A stretch of DNA of 64,000 nt from Xiphydria camelus (taxonomy: Eukaryota > Arthropoda > Insecta > Hymenoptera > Xiphydriidae): NCBI GenBank assembly GCA_963678675.1, contig OY783192.1, positions 32,953,250-33,017,249 of the forward strand. Direction: 5' to 3'. Position 1 is the first letter of the stretch. Every line of letters starts with the position of its first letter. Shown here piece by piece: positions 11,358-22,135 of the stretch. The position numbers were made by a program, and so were the translations under genes. The notes below the pieces were generated by a model that was not told where the DNA came from, did not search any database, and worked only from the letters and a program-made list of their open reading frames with translations.

Positions 11358-11613
11358 TTTTTTTTAATTAATTAGAGTTATCGAAACTACTTTTTTTAGT
11401 TAGCAGGACTGAATAATAGTTGTTAGAAGTATAATAAACTGGTGCTGATTACAAAACTCGAATAGTTTTGGATATGGATTATTATAATTCGATCGAATTC
11501 CAATCTTTAAGAAGAAAACGTTCCACCAACACGCTCTAAAAGTACCTAGTAAGTAATACCTACATAAAAAGTATGATAATCGCGATCAAAATGGACGCCT
11601 CCCTGCGGTCGTA

Positions 11614-11850
11614 CCCAGGCGGAAAAGTTCTGTATGATCCATATATGATTTTGGTCATATATGAATATTATATATGATTTCTATATATAGTCAATATATA
11701 ACTATGTACAGGCTATATATACGGATAATACAGTCATTCAAAAATCTATATAGTCTTTATATGATTAATATAGAAATCATATGTAATCCACATTTAACCA
11801 AAACCACATATGGATCATATATAAAATATATAGAACTCTTTCGCGCCTGA
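11614..11850. mobile_element. Family F MITE
   Basis: The ends CCCAGGCGGAAAAGTTCT and AGAACTCTTTCGCGCCTG are inverse copies. Inside, both arms repeat ATATGGATTATAT-like words (TATATGATTTTGGTCATATA on the left, ATATGGATCATATATAAAAT on the right), so the element folds back over most of its 237 bases. No coding capacity. Its last bases overlap the start of the family D element that follows. Confidence 0.85.
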
Positions 11851-12098
11851 AGAGAAAACGAATTAGTTGGATCTACTGAAAATTACTTGCAGAGTTCCAA
11901 GTAATTATTTATTTACATCAACGAAATCTTTTAATACGTCAATTAAATAGCTCTTTCTCTTACAATCACGTCAAATAGTATGTGATTGTAAGGAAGAAAT
12001 CACTAATTAATATGCAAAAAGATTTAATTGATCAAAATAAATAATTACTTGCGACCCCACAACTAATTTTCAGTAGATCCAACTAATTTTTGTCTCTG
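11848..12098. mobile_element. Family D MITE
   Basis: The inner ends AATTAGTTGGATCTACTGAA (11861) and TTCAGTAGATCCAACTAATT (about 12069-12089) are perfect inverse copies. Further in, CAAGTAATTATTTATTTAC pairs with AAATAATTACTTGCG, and the centre has CTTACAATCACG with its inverse GTGATTGTAAG. A second copy forms the right half of the chimera at 13650-14225, where the outer end reads CCTCAGTG next to TA. Confidence 0.85.
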
Positions 12099-13647
12099 TC
12101 TACAACATCTCCCCGTAGCCCACGCCAAGCACCATGGGATCGGGTTTCCGTGCGAGCCTATATTTCCCATTTCGTGTAGAACCCGTGACGCGGTCTCCGG
12201 CGGCAGCGCCGCCGGATCATTCTAACGACTGTCCGATCGGGATCGATTCGGATGCGAAAGAACCGCGGCGGCAGCCACGGCAATGCTAACATCTCCCTCG
12301 TTTGCCGACGCGGGACGCGAGCGGTGGGAATGGTCCGGTCGTTCCTCCGTCTCGCGATTGACGGACCGGCCACGAAGGACTCGTTAAACGTGTTACCCCC
12401 GAAGAGCCGACTTGTCCCCCTCGCGCGATATCACCTCGCTGTGTCCCGGGCGCCGTTCTCTCACTCTCTTTCGATAGAGTTTCTCCTCTCCTCTTCCGTT
12501 CTTTCTCTCTCGCTCTTCCGCGGTCCCCGCATTTCGGCTTCCGACTCTTTCTCTCTTTTCCACTACCTCTGGAACCGCGCGGTGTAACATCTCGAAGCGG
12601 TTAACCCCCTCGCGGGTATAGAATTTCGAGAAACATTCCACGCGAGCACGAAACCATCGGCGCTTCGTATGCCCCGTATGAACGCGGTTCCCCGCCCGCG
12701 CCGCCGCGGAGAGAGTCGTGTAACCGAAAACCGCATCACCGCATCACTGCGCGCCGCTCGTTGTCGCTTCGACGACGACGTCGCTCACGTCTCGACGGTG
12801 TCTAATTCTTTCTTAGACCAGGCGATAGGATATTAGGTGACACGCGTGGCGGCGGTGGCGGTGACGGCGGCGCTCTGTCGCGAATTCGAGACTCTCGCCG
12901 CGGGTGCCTTTCGAGTTTAGGGGTAGAGGGGTAGTAGGGTGCCGCGTGTGTTGGTTTTCATTGGGGAGGGTTTTGTTTTGTTTTGTTTTGTCCTTTTTTC
13001 GTGAGAGTTGCCGTCGAGATTTTTGAAGATCACTGTTGCCGTGTACTAATAAAGTTAACATTAATTGGTCTTTGTAATTAGAATTAAACTTGCTGCCAAT
13101 TTTTACATGTAACAAACGTATGGCTGAAACATGGTGGAAGTCTGGGAAAAGTTGAACAAAAAAGTATGGGTACAGGTCGTATCCTAGACTTTCAGTCAAT
13201 AAGCGATGCGCTTTTTTAGTATGCCGATTTTGGCGAGGCTACGGAGTTTCAGGGCGAAGGGGTGGGTAAACTGCCGCGCAGGTGTCGTCGTTAAAATCGC
13301 GCTAAAAGGGAACGGCCGCGTAAAAGCGTCTATTTGCCGGTAATTCAGGAGCGCGATACAAATTAGAGCGTCGGTTGGACTCGGGGAAGGGGGAAGGTGA
13401 TGCGCTGCACGAACTGCGAAACTCGCGCGCGGTCGGCTGCACTTTACTGACTCTGTGTGCGGGCGTGCACGCGTTTAACCCCTCTTTGTAGCCATTTCGC
13501 TCGTCGTCGTGCGCGCTTATTCTCCTTGCACCGCGACGCCGAGCGCCTTTCAGGCCACTTTCGAGACCCTTCCGGTAACGACCCTTTTAAATGGCCACCT
13601 CTCTCCGTGCGCTGCTGATCCTGATCCGAGTTGATCTAACTTAAAAC
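12099..13647. other. CpG-rich DNA, no gene recognised
   Basis: Holds (TTTTG)4 at 12971-12990 and a CT-rich patch at 12470-12560. Frames up to 128 codons lack domains. Confidence 0.55.
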
Positions 13648-13649
13648 TA

Positions 13650-14225
13650 CACTGAGAAAGATAGGGTAAAAGTGGGATAGACGCCTCGATTCAAGAGCGA
13701 GTTCAAAGTTGATTATCTCGAAATTGATTGCAGATATCGAAGAAAAGTTTAAATGAAAAATATTGCTCTATATTTTTACTATAAAAAAACTGCTTTACAT
13801 TTTTTGCATATCTCTACTGCGTTTCGAGATAGTCGCGTTCAAAGTTAAATAGAAACCGGGGCGTCATCCCACTTTTACCTTAGTAGCTAGTGCCAAAAGA
13901 ATATTTCTTTAACCGAGAACATGATGATCTTACAAATTGTTAACAATACAGATTCTTCATTGAAGAATATATATTTTGGATCTAAGGGTACCTTTACTGG
14001 GACGAGAAATTCTTCCGGGATGGCAAGTAATTATTTATTTATACCAATGAATTTTTTAAATACATCGATTAAATTTCTCTTCTTTACAATCATGTGGATT
14101 AATATGTGATTGCACGAAAGGAATATTTAATTATTACGAAAAAAAATTCAATTGATGTAAATAAATAATTACTCGCGATTCCTTAAGCAATTTTTAGTAG
14201 ATCCAACTGATTCTTTTCCTCAGTG
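13650..14225. mobile_element. Chimeric MITE: B left half, D right half, interrupted
   Basis: Bounded by TA (13648-13649, 14226-14227). The left end CACTGAGAAAGATA continues, after a nested insertion (M2), as GTAGCTAGTGCCAAAAGAAT and follows family B to about 14021. From GGCAAGTAATTATTTATTTA onward it is the right half of family D, ending in CAGTAGATCC-like sequence (TAGTAGATCCAACTGATTC) and CCTCAGTG. As in 3556-4014, each outer end belongs to a different family. Confidence 0.8.
13664..13880. mobile_element. TA-flanked hairpin MITE M2 in a B element
   Basis: 217 bases between TA at 13662-13663 and TA at 13881-13882. The left end GGGTAAAAGTGGGATAGACG pairs with the inverse of the right end CGTCATCCCACTTTTACCT. 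The arms continue with GTTCAAAGTT...TATCTCGAAA and TTTCGAGATA...AACTTTGAAC-like pairs. Deleting it and one TA restores an ordinary B terminus, so its limits are secure. TA duplication fits Tc1/mariner-type integration. No transposase is encoded. Confidence 0.85.
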
Positions 14226-14227
14226 TA

Positions 14228-15559
14228 CGTCGTCCATCCAACTTCTCCTCGTCCACTACACCTTTAATGCAATTTACCACGCACGAAATCAAACCTCGCG
14301 TATTTAATATTTACACACGTATGAAGACATCTTATAGGTACACATACCTTGGATGCTCTCCTTGCGGATTGGCTCACCACTATCGAACGTGTCCACCTCG
14401 CATGCATACATACATGTACTCGTACGCGTGCACACACGCGAAAACAGCCTTATTTTCCGTGGTATTTGCCTGTGAATGGCGTGACGCAGGATCGACCGCA
14501 CGGCTTTCATCGTGGGGTGATTGATGGCAGCCCCGTCCTCGTCTCCTACTACCCCTATTTCTATCCCCCTCACCTCTCTTTCTCTCTCTCTCTCTCTCTT
14601 GAATCCACCTCCTTGGCAATAATCACAACCATTTCAGCGATCCATTGCAGACGGTACAAAGACACTGCAGGGTGTATTGTCCCCCGAAACGGATACGAAA
14701 ACGGCGCGCGCGACCGCGTCTCTTCTTTGAGAGAAGGACAAGCGCGCGGTGTATTGCGAGTTCCTCGGACGTCATCATCAGGTCCATTCACCGCGAATAG
14801 CCGCGGAATTGTCCGCTCCGGCGGTGTCTCTTCGTTCCGCTACATTCTGCGCATGAAGAGAAGCCGCGGTGGAAGCAAGAGCTGAGCGTGTCGTCGCGCA
14901 CCACAGGTAGATACGCTTTACGTGCAACGGACGCGTCGTCCGGTTTTGCACACCTCATCGGATTGCGTAAAGCGAATTCGCTAAAACCTCTGCGGCGAAC
15001 GTGTATACCCGTCGCTGGCTTTTGTTCGCGAGGAATTTGGAACTCGGTTACTCTCGAGTCATTGTCCCTTTTGGCGTTTTAAAGATTCCTTTGGACTCTT
15101 CGGCGGATGCATAACGGTCAGCTGATATTGAAACGTTCAGTTATTGAATTTCTGAAGGTATCGCGGTGGCATTCGCGTTGCGGGTACGCGAGAGGTGCAT
15201 TTCAATTGGTCGAGAGTCCTTTCAACGTATTTACGAAGAGGTGCTGTAATTATACGGGTACTGTGGACTGTAATTCAATGAGTCCTGAAAACCATTTCTT
15301 TAACTCTGTATCGGTCCGGGCAAAGTTTAGCAAAATACCATAGAAAAAATATTTCTTGGAAGTTTACAGTGACAAATAGCTCAAGTAACAATTGTAAGTT
15401 ATGCATTAAGTTAGACTTACAATGATGTGTGTCGTGATTGCCAAATCCCATTGGTATTGCGAATTTATGAATATTTATATCTAAAGAAACGATGTAGCCA
15501 TGTGGTTACAGAAACCGATACAGAGGGCTAAGGGATAGGTACCCGTACCTACCAAATAA
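14228..15559. other. Unique DNA with (TC)n run
   Basis: (TC)10 lies at about 14580-14599. A 178-codon frame (14349-14885) runs through it and has no domain. No gene is called. The last 250 bases are AT-rich with nothing recognised. Confidence 0.5.
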
Positions 15560-15673
15560 TTTTGTCTTATATATTATTTCTAAAAGGTGATTTTTCGTGA
15601 CAAACCCTTTTTCTCCCTTCACACGAAACCAAAAACAATAAATAAGGTACAATTTTAAGATCTTAAAGATTAA

Positions 15674-15756
15674 CACTTTGGCTACCAATCTAAATCTTTA
15701 ACACGTTGGCTACCATATCTCGTGTATCACCGGTGATTCATATGGTAGCCAACGTG
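15674..15756. mobile_element. piggyBac-like TTAA insertion, 83 bases
   Basis: Flanked by TTAA at 15670-15673 and 15757-15760. The paralogous repeat R2 has a single TTAA (36189-36192) at the same point, so the empty site is known. The ends CACTTTGGCTACCA and TGGTAGCCAACGTG are inverse copies with one or two differences. An internal TTAACACGTTGGCTACCATA at 15698 makes a second, perfect 17-base inverted pair with the right end. Exact TTAA duplication is the hallmark of piggyBac integration. The assignment rests on that and on the TTAACAC-type terminus, since no transposase is present. Confidence 0.8.
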
Positions 15757-15886
15757 TTAAGTTCTCCGCTTTTGACGAATTATTAATTTACAATTGCGCA
15801 TTACATGATTTGTTTAAAAATCGAAGGTAAAAATTGACCTTTGGCAAAGATAATACGTAACCTACAATCATTCCATATCTTTTGCA

Positions 15887-16045
15887 TATCGCACACCTAG
15901 ATCAAAACAGTATCAACTCAAAAAAAAACTTGTTTTTCAGAAATGGCAAAAAACTGATTCTCATGTCGATATTTGATAAGGGGTTTACTTTTTCTGAAAA
16001 ACAGTTTTTTTTGAGTTGATACTGTTTTGATCTGGGTGTGCGATA
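15887..16045. mobile_element. Hairpin MITE M3 inserted in R1
   Basis: The ends TATCGCACACC and GGTGTGCGATA are inverse, and about 60 bases of each arm pair (GATCAAAACAGTATCAACTC against GAGTTGATACTGTTTTGATC, then the TTTTTCAGAAA pair). It is missing from R2, where the flanking words GCATC and TACGTTTCCC-like sequence are joined. The target is TA or TATA. The 159 bases hold no gene. Confidence 0.85.
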
Positions 16046-16083
16046 TACGTTTCCCATCTTCTGTCGTCTACGGAATTTCCGCA

Positions 16084-16967
16084 CCGGCCCATTAGTTGAA
16101 TTAAAAGTAATATCATTATTGAATTTGTCCGAGATTTTAAATTTATAAATGAATCCGCGAAGGCGTGACGATTAATGCGAACTCTCTCTCGAAGTGGAAG
16201 CGCGTTCCATTTCTTCCGTCGACGATTTTCTCCCGATTTTTAAAGAAGCAGTCGAAGGAACGCCGTCGCTAATCGATATATGTAGCTTCACCTTTACGTC
16301 AAGTCGCGGTGCATCCCGCATGCACCGAAGAGATGCAGACGCGGGAAACGGCGGGTCGGCGGTCTTCGCGTGAGATTGTTAATCTTATCGGGATGAGAAG
16401 CCTCTGATAGAGCGGGAAGCGATCGTGGCCCCTCTCCGGAGACTCGGGCGGATAAATGGCCTCGAGTTACAGCCAATTAAAAACTAACGGACAGAAACAA
16501 GACGCAGTCAGCGGGGGAGGGACGCGGTATTAACACTAAACTGTTTTATCGCAGCGACCGATCACGATCTACGGATATACGATATGAATATGTAAATGGC
16601 CGAGTTCAATTGGACCAGGACTTTGAGCCGCTCCGCGGCGTCCTCTCGTTCGACGAGCCGATAGCGTCGTCCAGTCCCCCCCTCTCTCCTCTCTCCCTCT
16701 CCCCTCCCCCTCTCTCGCATCCCTCTCTCGTCTTATGCAGCTCCGTTCAATGCACCGCGAATAGAAGAGGCAAAGTAGTGCATTTCGTTTTTTCGTTGTA
16801 ACTTCCAATATGTTTTGATACGACTGCTACGAATTATCGATACACTAATCTCATTAAGAATTTAATCGAACCATTGATCGATCCATTGATATATCCACGA
16901 GACTGACTCATTGAAAATATTTACTCATAGATAGGTATAAACAGAGTGAGTTATCTAGATGGGAGGA
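16084..16967. other. Unique DNA, no gene recognised
   Basis: Includes a pyrimidine-rich stretch at 16676-16735. Short frames of 60-79 codons lack domains. Confidence 0.55.
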
Positions 16968-17139
16968 TCGGCGTATGGCTTAAAGCGACTAATATCGGGT
17001 TATTCCATTTTTTCCCTCTACTTGATCAAGTTTCTCTTTATAACAAGTGTAATTAGCTCTCAGAATAAAGAGAAATTTAACCAAGCTGAAGGAAAACAAT
17101 GAAATATCTCGATATTACTCGCTTTAAACCACACACCAA
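16968..17139. mobile_element. Hairpin MITE M4
   Basis: The left arm, from GGCTTAAAGCGACTAATATC (16977), pairs with the right arm ending GATATTACTCGCTTTAAACC (17130). Inner words AAGTTTCTCTTTAT and ATAAAGAGAAATTT also pair, leaving a loop of about 15 bases near 17046-17058. About 75 of 80 bases per arm can align with modest mismatches. The arms extend weakly to 16968 and 17139. The TSD is not clear. Confidence 0.7.
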
Positions 17140-17177
17140 TTTTCCCTAAAGCGACTAAATCATAATCAACTAATCAT

Positions 17178-17567
17178 CCCAGGTGGAAAGATTCTATATG
17201 TATTTAGTATATAATCCAAATATGGATTTGGTTATATATTAATTATATATTATTCCTATATACTAGGCCATTTGCACGCGCAAGCGCGCGCCTAAAACAT
17301 ATTTCATAACGACATTTACCTTTACTTCAACACTAATTTTATCAAATTGAATTTCCCCGCTTTAGCTATCCATATCGATTATCAAATAACCAATGGGGAT
17401 AGGTGATCACGATTTTCGATTATCGATATGGATTATCAACTAACCAATGGTGATAGGTGACCACGACTTTCGATTATATCGCGTTGGATTTTATTAGATA
17501 GGATTAACCATATATATACAGACTATATATGGATTGTATACAAAATATATAGAACTTTCCTGCCTAG
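17178..17567. mobile_element. Family F MITE, interrupted
   Basis: The ends CCCAGGTGGAAAGATTCTAT and ATATAGAACTTTCCTGCCTA belong to family F. The left arm stops near 17273 and the right arm resumes near 17505 (CCATATATATACAGACTATA). The ~230 bases between are foreign to F and contain a 54-base tandem duplication. The insert itself has no inverted ends that I can see. Confidence 0.75.
17377..17484. repeat. 54-base tandem duplication
   Basis: Unit 1 (17377-17430) and unit 2 (17431-17484) share GATTATCAA, TAACCAATGG, GATAGGTGA, CACGA and TTTCGATTAT in the same order with about six substitutions. It lies inside the block that interrupts the family F element. Confidence 0.85.
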
Positions 17568-18193
17568 GACTGTAATATACAGTGGTCAGAAAGTTCTGGA
17601 AAACCTTTCATTTCACTTTCCAAATCTGAGATCGTCTTTCGAAACTCACAGAGAAATTTATAGATCTTATATATCTGCAGTTACTTTCTACCATATTTTT
17701 ACCGAACGAACGACGCATGCACAGTAGATACACACAGCAATTCCCTTTTTATTCAACTGAATGGAAATCGTTCAGAGAGTCTCCTCGCGTATCAGCTCGG
17801 CGGATCTGCCGTGTTTGTTGTGATACGCCGCGTTCCAGGCCAGCCTCCCACGTTCTCGTTCGGAGATGCGGCAATTCCGGTGCCGGGAAGCGATCTGAGA
17901 TTCTAATGCGGATAACGCTCGAATGCGCGGGTCGCCCGACCGCGCGCGTTAAGCCTTTGACGGCACTACTCGCTGGAACGTTAGCCGCAGTCGATTAAGG
18001 CGTGTACGACGTCCTCCGCCTCGTTTTCAAAAGCGGACGTCTGGCCCTGAGGAAAGTTCCGGCACGGCAGTGGTTACGGTGGCCGTTGCATCGACACGGA
18101 GAAATCGGATTTCGACTCGATTCTTATTCGATAATGGTACTGCTTCTTCGATATAAATTTTTTCAAAGATATAGTCTTTGATTAGACGTACTT
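17568..18193. other. Unique DNA, no gene recognised
   Basis: A 93-codon plus-strand frame (17717-17998) has no recognisable domain. Nothing else is seen. Confidence 0.5.
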
Positions 18194-18428
18194 CCAGGTG
18201 AAAAATTTATAAAAATATATTTTGTATATAGTCTATATGTGAATTTGGTTCTATATGGATTGGATATAATTTCTATAATAGGGACTCTCTCTCTATATAG
18301 ATTTTTAAATGTTTGTATAATCCATATATAGTCTGTATTTGGTTAATGTAAAAATCATATATAATCCATATATGACCAAATCCACATATAGATCATGTAC
18401 AAAATATGTAGAACTTTTTCGCCTGGGT
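18194..18428. mobile_element. Family F MITE
   Basis: The ends CCAGGTGAAAAATTTATA and GTAGAACTTTTTCGCCTGGG are F termini. Inside are GTCTATATGTGAATTTGG and its inverse partner CCAAATCCACATATAGATC. It abuts a second F copy that starts at the shared CGCCTGGG. Confidence 0.8.
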
Positions 18429-18836
18429 ATACATAGTCCATACACGAATTTGTTCCTATATAGATTATATATGATTATCTAGATAAGCCATATACGAACT
18501 ATATATTACAGAAGTCATACATAGAATGTAATGGCTAACAAAGCTTACACAGAAAGAACTTACTTCTGTTCACAGTTATTACACTGACCAATAACATGAC
18601 TTCCTACGATCCCTGTTCCTCAGAACACACTCGGCTGTCAATTCTTTGTCAAAATGAGCGGATTATAGAAAGTCACATACCATTGGTCAGTGTATAAATT
18701 CTCAATAGAATTAGGCTCCTCCTCCTTCAGCCCTCTTGATCATTACACCCTGTATGACTTCATACAGGACCAAATCTATCGTATATATATATGATCTATA
18801 TATTATACAAACTATACAGAATTTTTCCGCCTAGGT
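18421..18836. mobile_element. Second family F copy, back to back, interrupted
   Basis: It shares the CGCCTGGG junction with the preceding copy and continues TATACATAGTCCATACACGA. The F right arm reappears at about 18770 (GACCAAATCTATCGTATATA) and ends TTTTTCCGCCTAGG. The intervening ~240 bases include the small TA-flanked hairpin M5. The abutting pair may be one insertion into another's end or a tandem duplication. Confidence 0.7.
18582..18692. mobile_element. TA-flanked mini-element M5, 111 bases
   Basis: Bounded by TA at 18580-18581 and 18693-18694. The ends CACTGACCAATAACATGACT and AGTCACATACCATTGGTCAG (then TG) are inverse with one small indel. The terminus CACTGA resembles the CACTGAG clan but the next bases differ. 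Non-coding. Confidence 0.75.
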
Positions 18837-19941
18837 TACATATCGCGATTGGTCCATTTCGCTCGTCAAGTTTCCGATATATGAATATATTAACGACGTA
18901 CTTGAGCACACACGCGCGTGTAGCGTAAGTCGACACGATTCTACACATTCGTATCGTTTGCCAAGCGACGCCACGGAGAACCGGTTTCGGTGGCCGACTA
19001 ATTAAATCTTTTTCTACTTACTACATTTCGTCGCGAGTCCGCCCGGTAGGTGCTCTTTCCCGCGGCGACGCGTGGGACGCGCGAATGACTTTTGCGTAAC
19101 TTCGCCGTGTCACGCAACCTCTGTCTCCTTTTCCCGTCTTCTTCCTTCTTCCCTTTCTCGTGTGGGCCATTCCTCTTGTATCCCCTTCTCCCCCTTTTAC
19201 CTCCGTATCTATCCGCGTATTTCTTTTTCCCGTTCTTCCCGCCCCGTCGCACGTCTGCAGAGTTACACCGATGCGGAATTCGAACGAGCCGAAGGGCGAT
19301 GGAATTTTCGTATATCGCGACGAAAGAAAAGAGAAAGAACAGTTCTGAGGGCGCGAGCCTATTTTTGGGGTTAGGAAAACGCGCTGCGCGATGTGGGGTG
19401 CACTTTTTTTTAGCCGTGGCGGGCCACGTCAGATGCCATCTAGAGGAGGCGATCTTTCCCCCCGCGTCGCGATGACGCAGAAGAAAACGAAGGATCCTCG
19501 GAAATTGAGCGGTGAGGGGCGGAAGCGCACGGAGGACAAAAGGGTATCGCGTTACCGCGGAGTGGACCTCGGCTCTTCGAGACGTTTTTGCTTCTTTATT
19601 CACTTGCGAGGAACCCACCCGTGGTAGACCTCAATGATTTTTTTCATTTTTCGATATGTGGTAGTATAGAAAAAAAAATATAACACATGTTTCTCTTACG
19701 TGCTGATTTGGTTATTTAAGGGGTCACTCCAAAGTGTGACCCCCCTAAAATGGGTTTTCATTCCCTGTGAGTGTAAAAGTACTTCGAATTTTATCGTCTT
19801 TTCATAACGAATAATGTCCAATTTGTTCTATTAAAAAACTTAACGTAGCTTTCGAGGGTCAAGTTTAGAGGTGATTTTCAACCCTTAAATGACGGAATTA
19901 GTACATACTTAAAAAAATATGTGTCAAATGTTTTTTGACTC
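18837..19941. other. Unique DNA, no gene recognised
   Basis: A 206-codon minus frame (18998-19618) is overlapped by plus-strand frames of 100 and 127 codons. All are Arg/Lys/Ser-rich and without a domain. A small hairpin, GGGGTCAC with inverse GTGACCCC, sits at 19720-19744. Confidence 0.5.
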
Positions 19942-19943
19942 TA

Positions 19944-20177
19944 CACTGTAAACAAATTTGTATTCCATTTAATACACAATTGTATATAAAGCTTTTATCC
20001 AATACGTGATTATGAAAATTAATATAGGTACTCCGTTATGAAATTTATAAGGGAAATTTCGTAAGGAAATATATTAATTTTCATAATTACGGATTACCTA
20101 TATTAATTTTCATAATCACGTATTGATAAAAAGCTTCATGTAAAAGTATATTAAAAATAAAATCCTTTTTTACAGTG
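19944..20177. mobile_element. Family K MITE, full length
   Basis: Flanked by TA on both sides (19942-19943, 20178-20179). The ends are CACTGTAAACAAA and TTTTTTACAGTG. The arms carry TCCAATACGTGATTATGAAA and TTTCATAATCACGTATTGA. The AATTTTCATAAT word is duplicated near the right arm (20076 and 20105). At 234 bases it is the best reference for K. TA duplication suggests Tc1/mariner-type mobilisation. Confidence 0.9.
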
Positions 20178-20179
20178 TA

Positions 20180-21068
20180 CTACAAGATATACATATGTAG
20201 CAGAATGAAGAAAATCGGTGAGCTACTTCGAGTAGTTTCTTTGTAGTTTCTCCGGCTCGCAGCGCTTCTCTAGATATATCCTTTCCGCGCGCGCGCGCGC
20301 GTTGCGCGGTTGAATTTGACCATTGCCCGATATATAGACGCTCGGTTCGACGCACTGTTCGAGGCCACGCACATCTTCAACGCGACGCGAAAAAATGTGG
20401 CCGTCCCGCAACTACGTTGCAGATCGATGCGCGTCGCTTGCCTCGGATTAATTGCGGCCGCGGCGTCGCATCTCGGACGTCAGTCCCTCCTCGTTTTTCT
20501 TTTTTCGTTTCTCCCCTTTAAAGGCTTCGCGCGCGGTATGATGGGGTACACCAGGGGCAGGGACAGGGAGAGGAGGATCGGATTACCCGCAGACTGCAAC
20601 ACTGTTGCGGACCGGTTAATTGCCGAGAGTGGTGTGATATCGAAGCTTATCGAGCTTGAGTAACTGCGCCATTCGCGCGCTAAGTAAACGTGAGCTGCGC
20701 GCCCGTTGACCGTGCCGCGAGAGATTCATATTTGTCGAGTCGCGAGCGTGGAGAAGTATACGGGGTCCTTACGGGATTCTGGAGTCACGGTGGTCTCCTC
20801 GATCGGTTAGGAGTGGGGGGGTCGGCACTTAAATATATTTACCGATATCGGAATTAATTTGAGAAAAGGAATTATCTCGGAGTTGTGTGTGTGGAATTAT
20901 AGTGACTTCCACAAAAAGAAATGAAGCGCACGCTACGAGAATACATTCGATTCGAGCGAGGATGTGATCTTCGTTTAAAGATTTCTCGTAGAATGATATA
21001 TTGTTGGAGACCCCGACCTTAATAACTCTGACTGTTTGTCTCTTTAATACTACTCCATTAGTAAATCC
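20180..21068. other. Unique DNA, no gene recognised
   Basis: A (CG)8 run lies at 20286-20301. A 117-codon plus frame (20310-20663) has no recognisable domain. Confidence 0.5.
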
Positions 21069-21070
21069 TA

Positions 21071-21429
21071 CACTGAGAAAAAAAATTGATCGTATCGATT
21101 AAATTTGTTGAATTATTTCAAGCAATTAATTAAATATCTTCATAATTTACATAATTGTGTTCAATGTAATACTTCTTCATTCGCAAGCAATATGTGTTTA
21201 ATCGCTCTAAGTAGATATTTATATTAATTACTACAATTTTACATATTTAGTCCGCTATATATGAATATTTTTGTAATTGGACTGATTAAGAATTTTTTTT
21301 AGTATGATTAACATTTACTTACAATGATTATGCTTATAATTTGCTGTGAATAAATAAGTCTCATTATTATACGATATAATTCACAAATAAAGGTAAATAT
21401 TATTCTTTTAACCAATTTTTTTCTCGGCG
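21071..21429. mobile_element. Family L MITE, single copy here
   Basis: Flanked by TA (21069-21070, 21430-21431). The left end CACTGAGAAAAAAAATTGAT pairs with the inverse of the right end CCAATTTTTTTCTCGGCG. The 359-base interior is AT-rich, with loosely matching inverted words (AGCAAT, TAGTCCGC). It belongs to the CACTGAGARAAA clan by its end alone. Confidence 0.8.
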
Positions 21430-21431
21430 TA

Positions 21432-22135
21432 TCTTAAATTTAAACGCTGACATGGTCGAGCTATTTCACTAAATAGCATTTTCGTATCGACATATATCTA
21501 TCGATCGAACTAAAACAACCCTTCGATTTTCTTCCATGAGAAAAAATAAAGGAAGAGTTGATCACCTCGATAACAAACCCACCCGTTTATCATTCATACA
21601 TGATACACGTGATGTCGCGTTCGGCACACGTATCGCGCCTAGCCCAGGCGACCGTTGAGTTATCCAATTAATTTTTTGTATTTTGATGTATCATCGGTAA
21701 CGACGTCGCGGGATGCTGGCAGCAGCACCGCCCCGGTCGCGTTACGTCGCTTTATTTATACTCGCTCGCGAAGCGGGCTGCCGCAGAGTTATCGTTAAAT
21801 TAATTTTGCCGTACGAATGAAATATATGGCGCGCTATTAACGGCGCGGGGACGGCGCGTTTGAAAAGAGCGCTCGAGTAGTGCAAGAGCAACTCTTCGAG
21901 GACGACTAACACGCAAATGGACCCGATCGCCCGGTATCACGCTTCCGCACGCAAGTACGAGTATTAACGCTACTGTTCATGAAGGACCGCGATTACTCGG
22001 CGCGCAATTCCATCGAGCGATATGCCCTTTGACTAATTGAACGCTTGGAGTCTCTGCCGGTTCTCGCAGTACGGAGAAGCAGCATTTACTTGCCGATAAC
22101 GGGCTTTAATTATCTCGCGTAGTCGTTCAAGAACA
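21432..22135. other. Unique DNA, no gene recognised
   Basis: CpG-rich with scattered ATTAA/TTAATT words and no open frame above 60 codons. Nothing else is recognised. Confidence 0.55.

Larger units (their letters stand above)
15560..16083. mobile_element. Repeat R, copy 1, with two insertions
   Basis: Read on the minus strand it matches R2 (36024-36297): GGAAATTCCGTAGACGACAG, AGAAGATGGGAAACGTA, TGCAAAAGATATGGAATGAT, TTTGCCAAAGGTCAATTTTT, AATTCGTCAAAAGCGGAGAA and ATCACCTTTTAGAAATAAT all have counterparts in the same order. Two blocks present here are absent from R2: 15674-15756 and 15887-16045. The family's own ends and type are not established. Confidence 0.75.
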
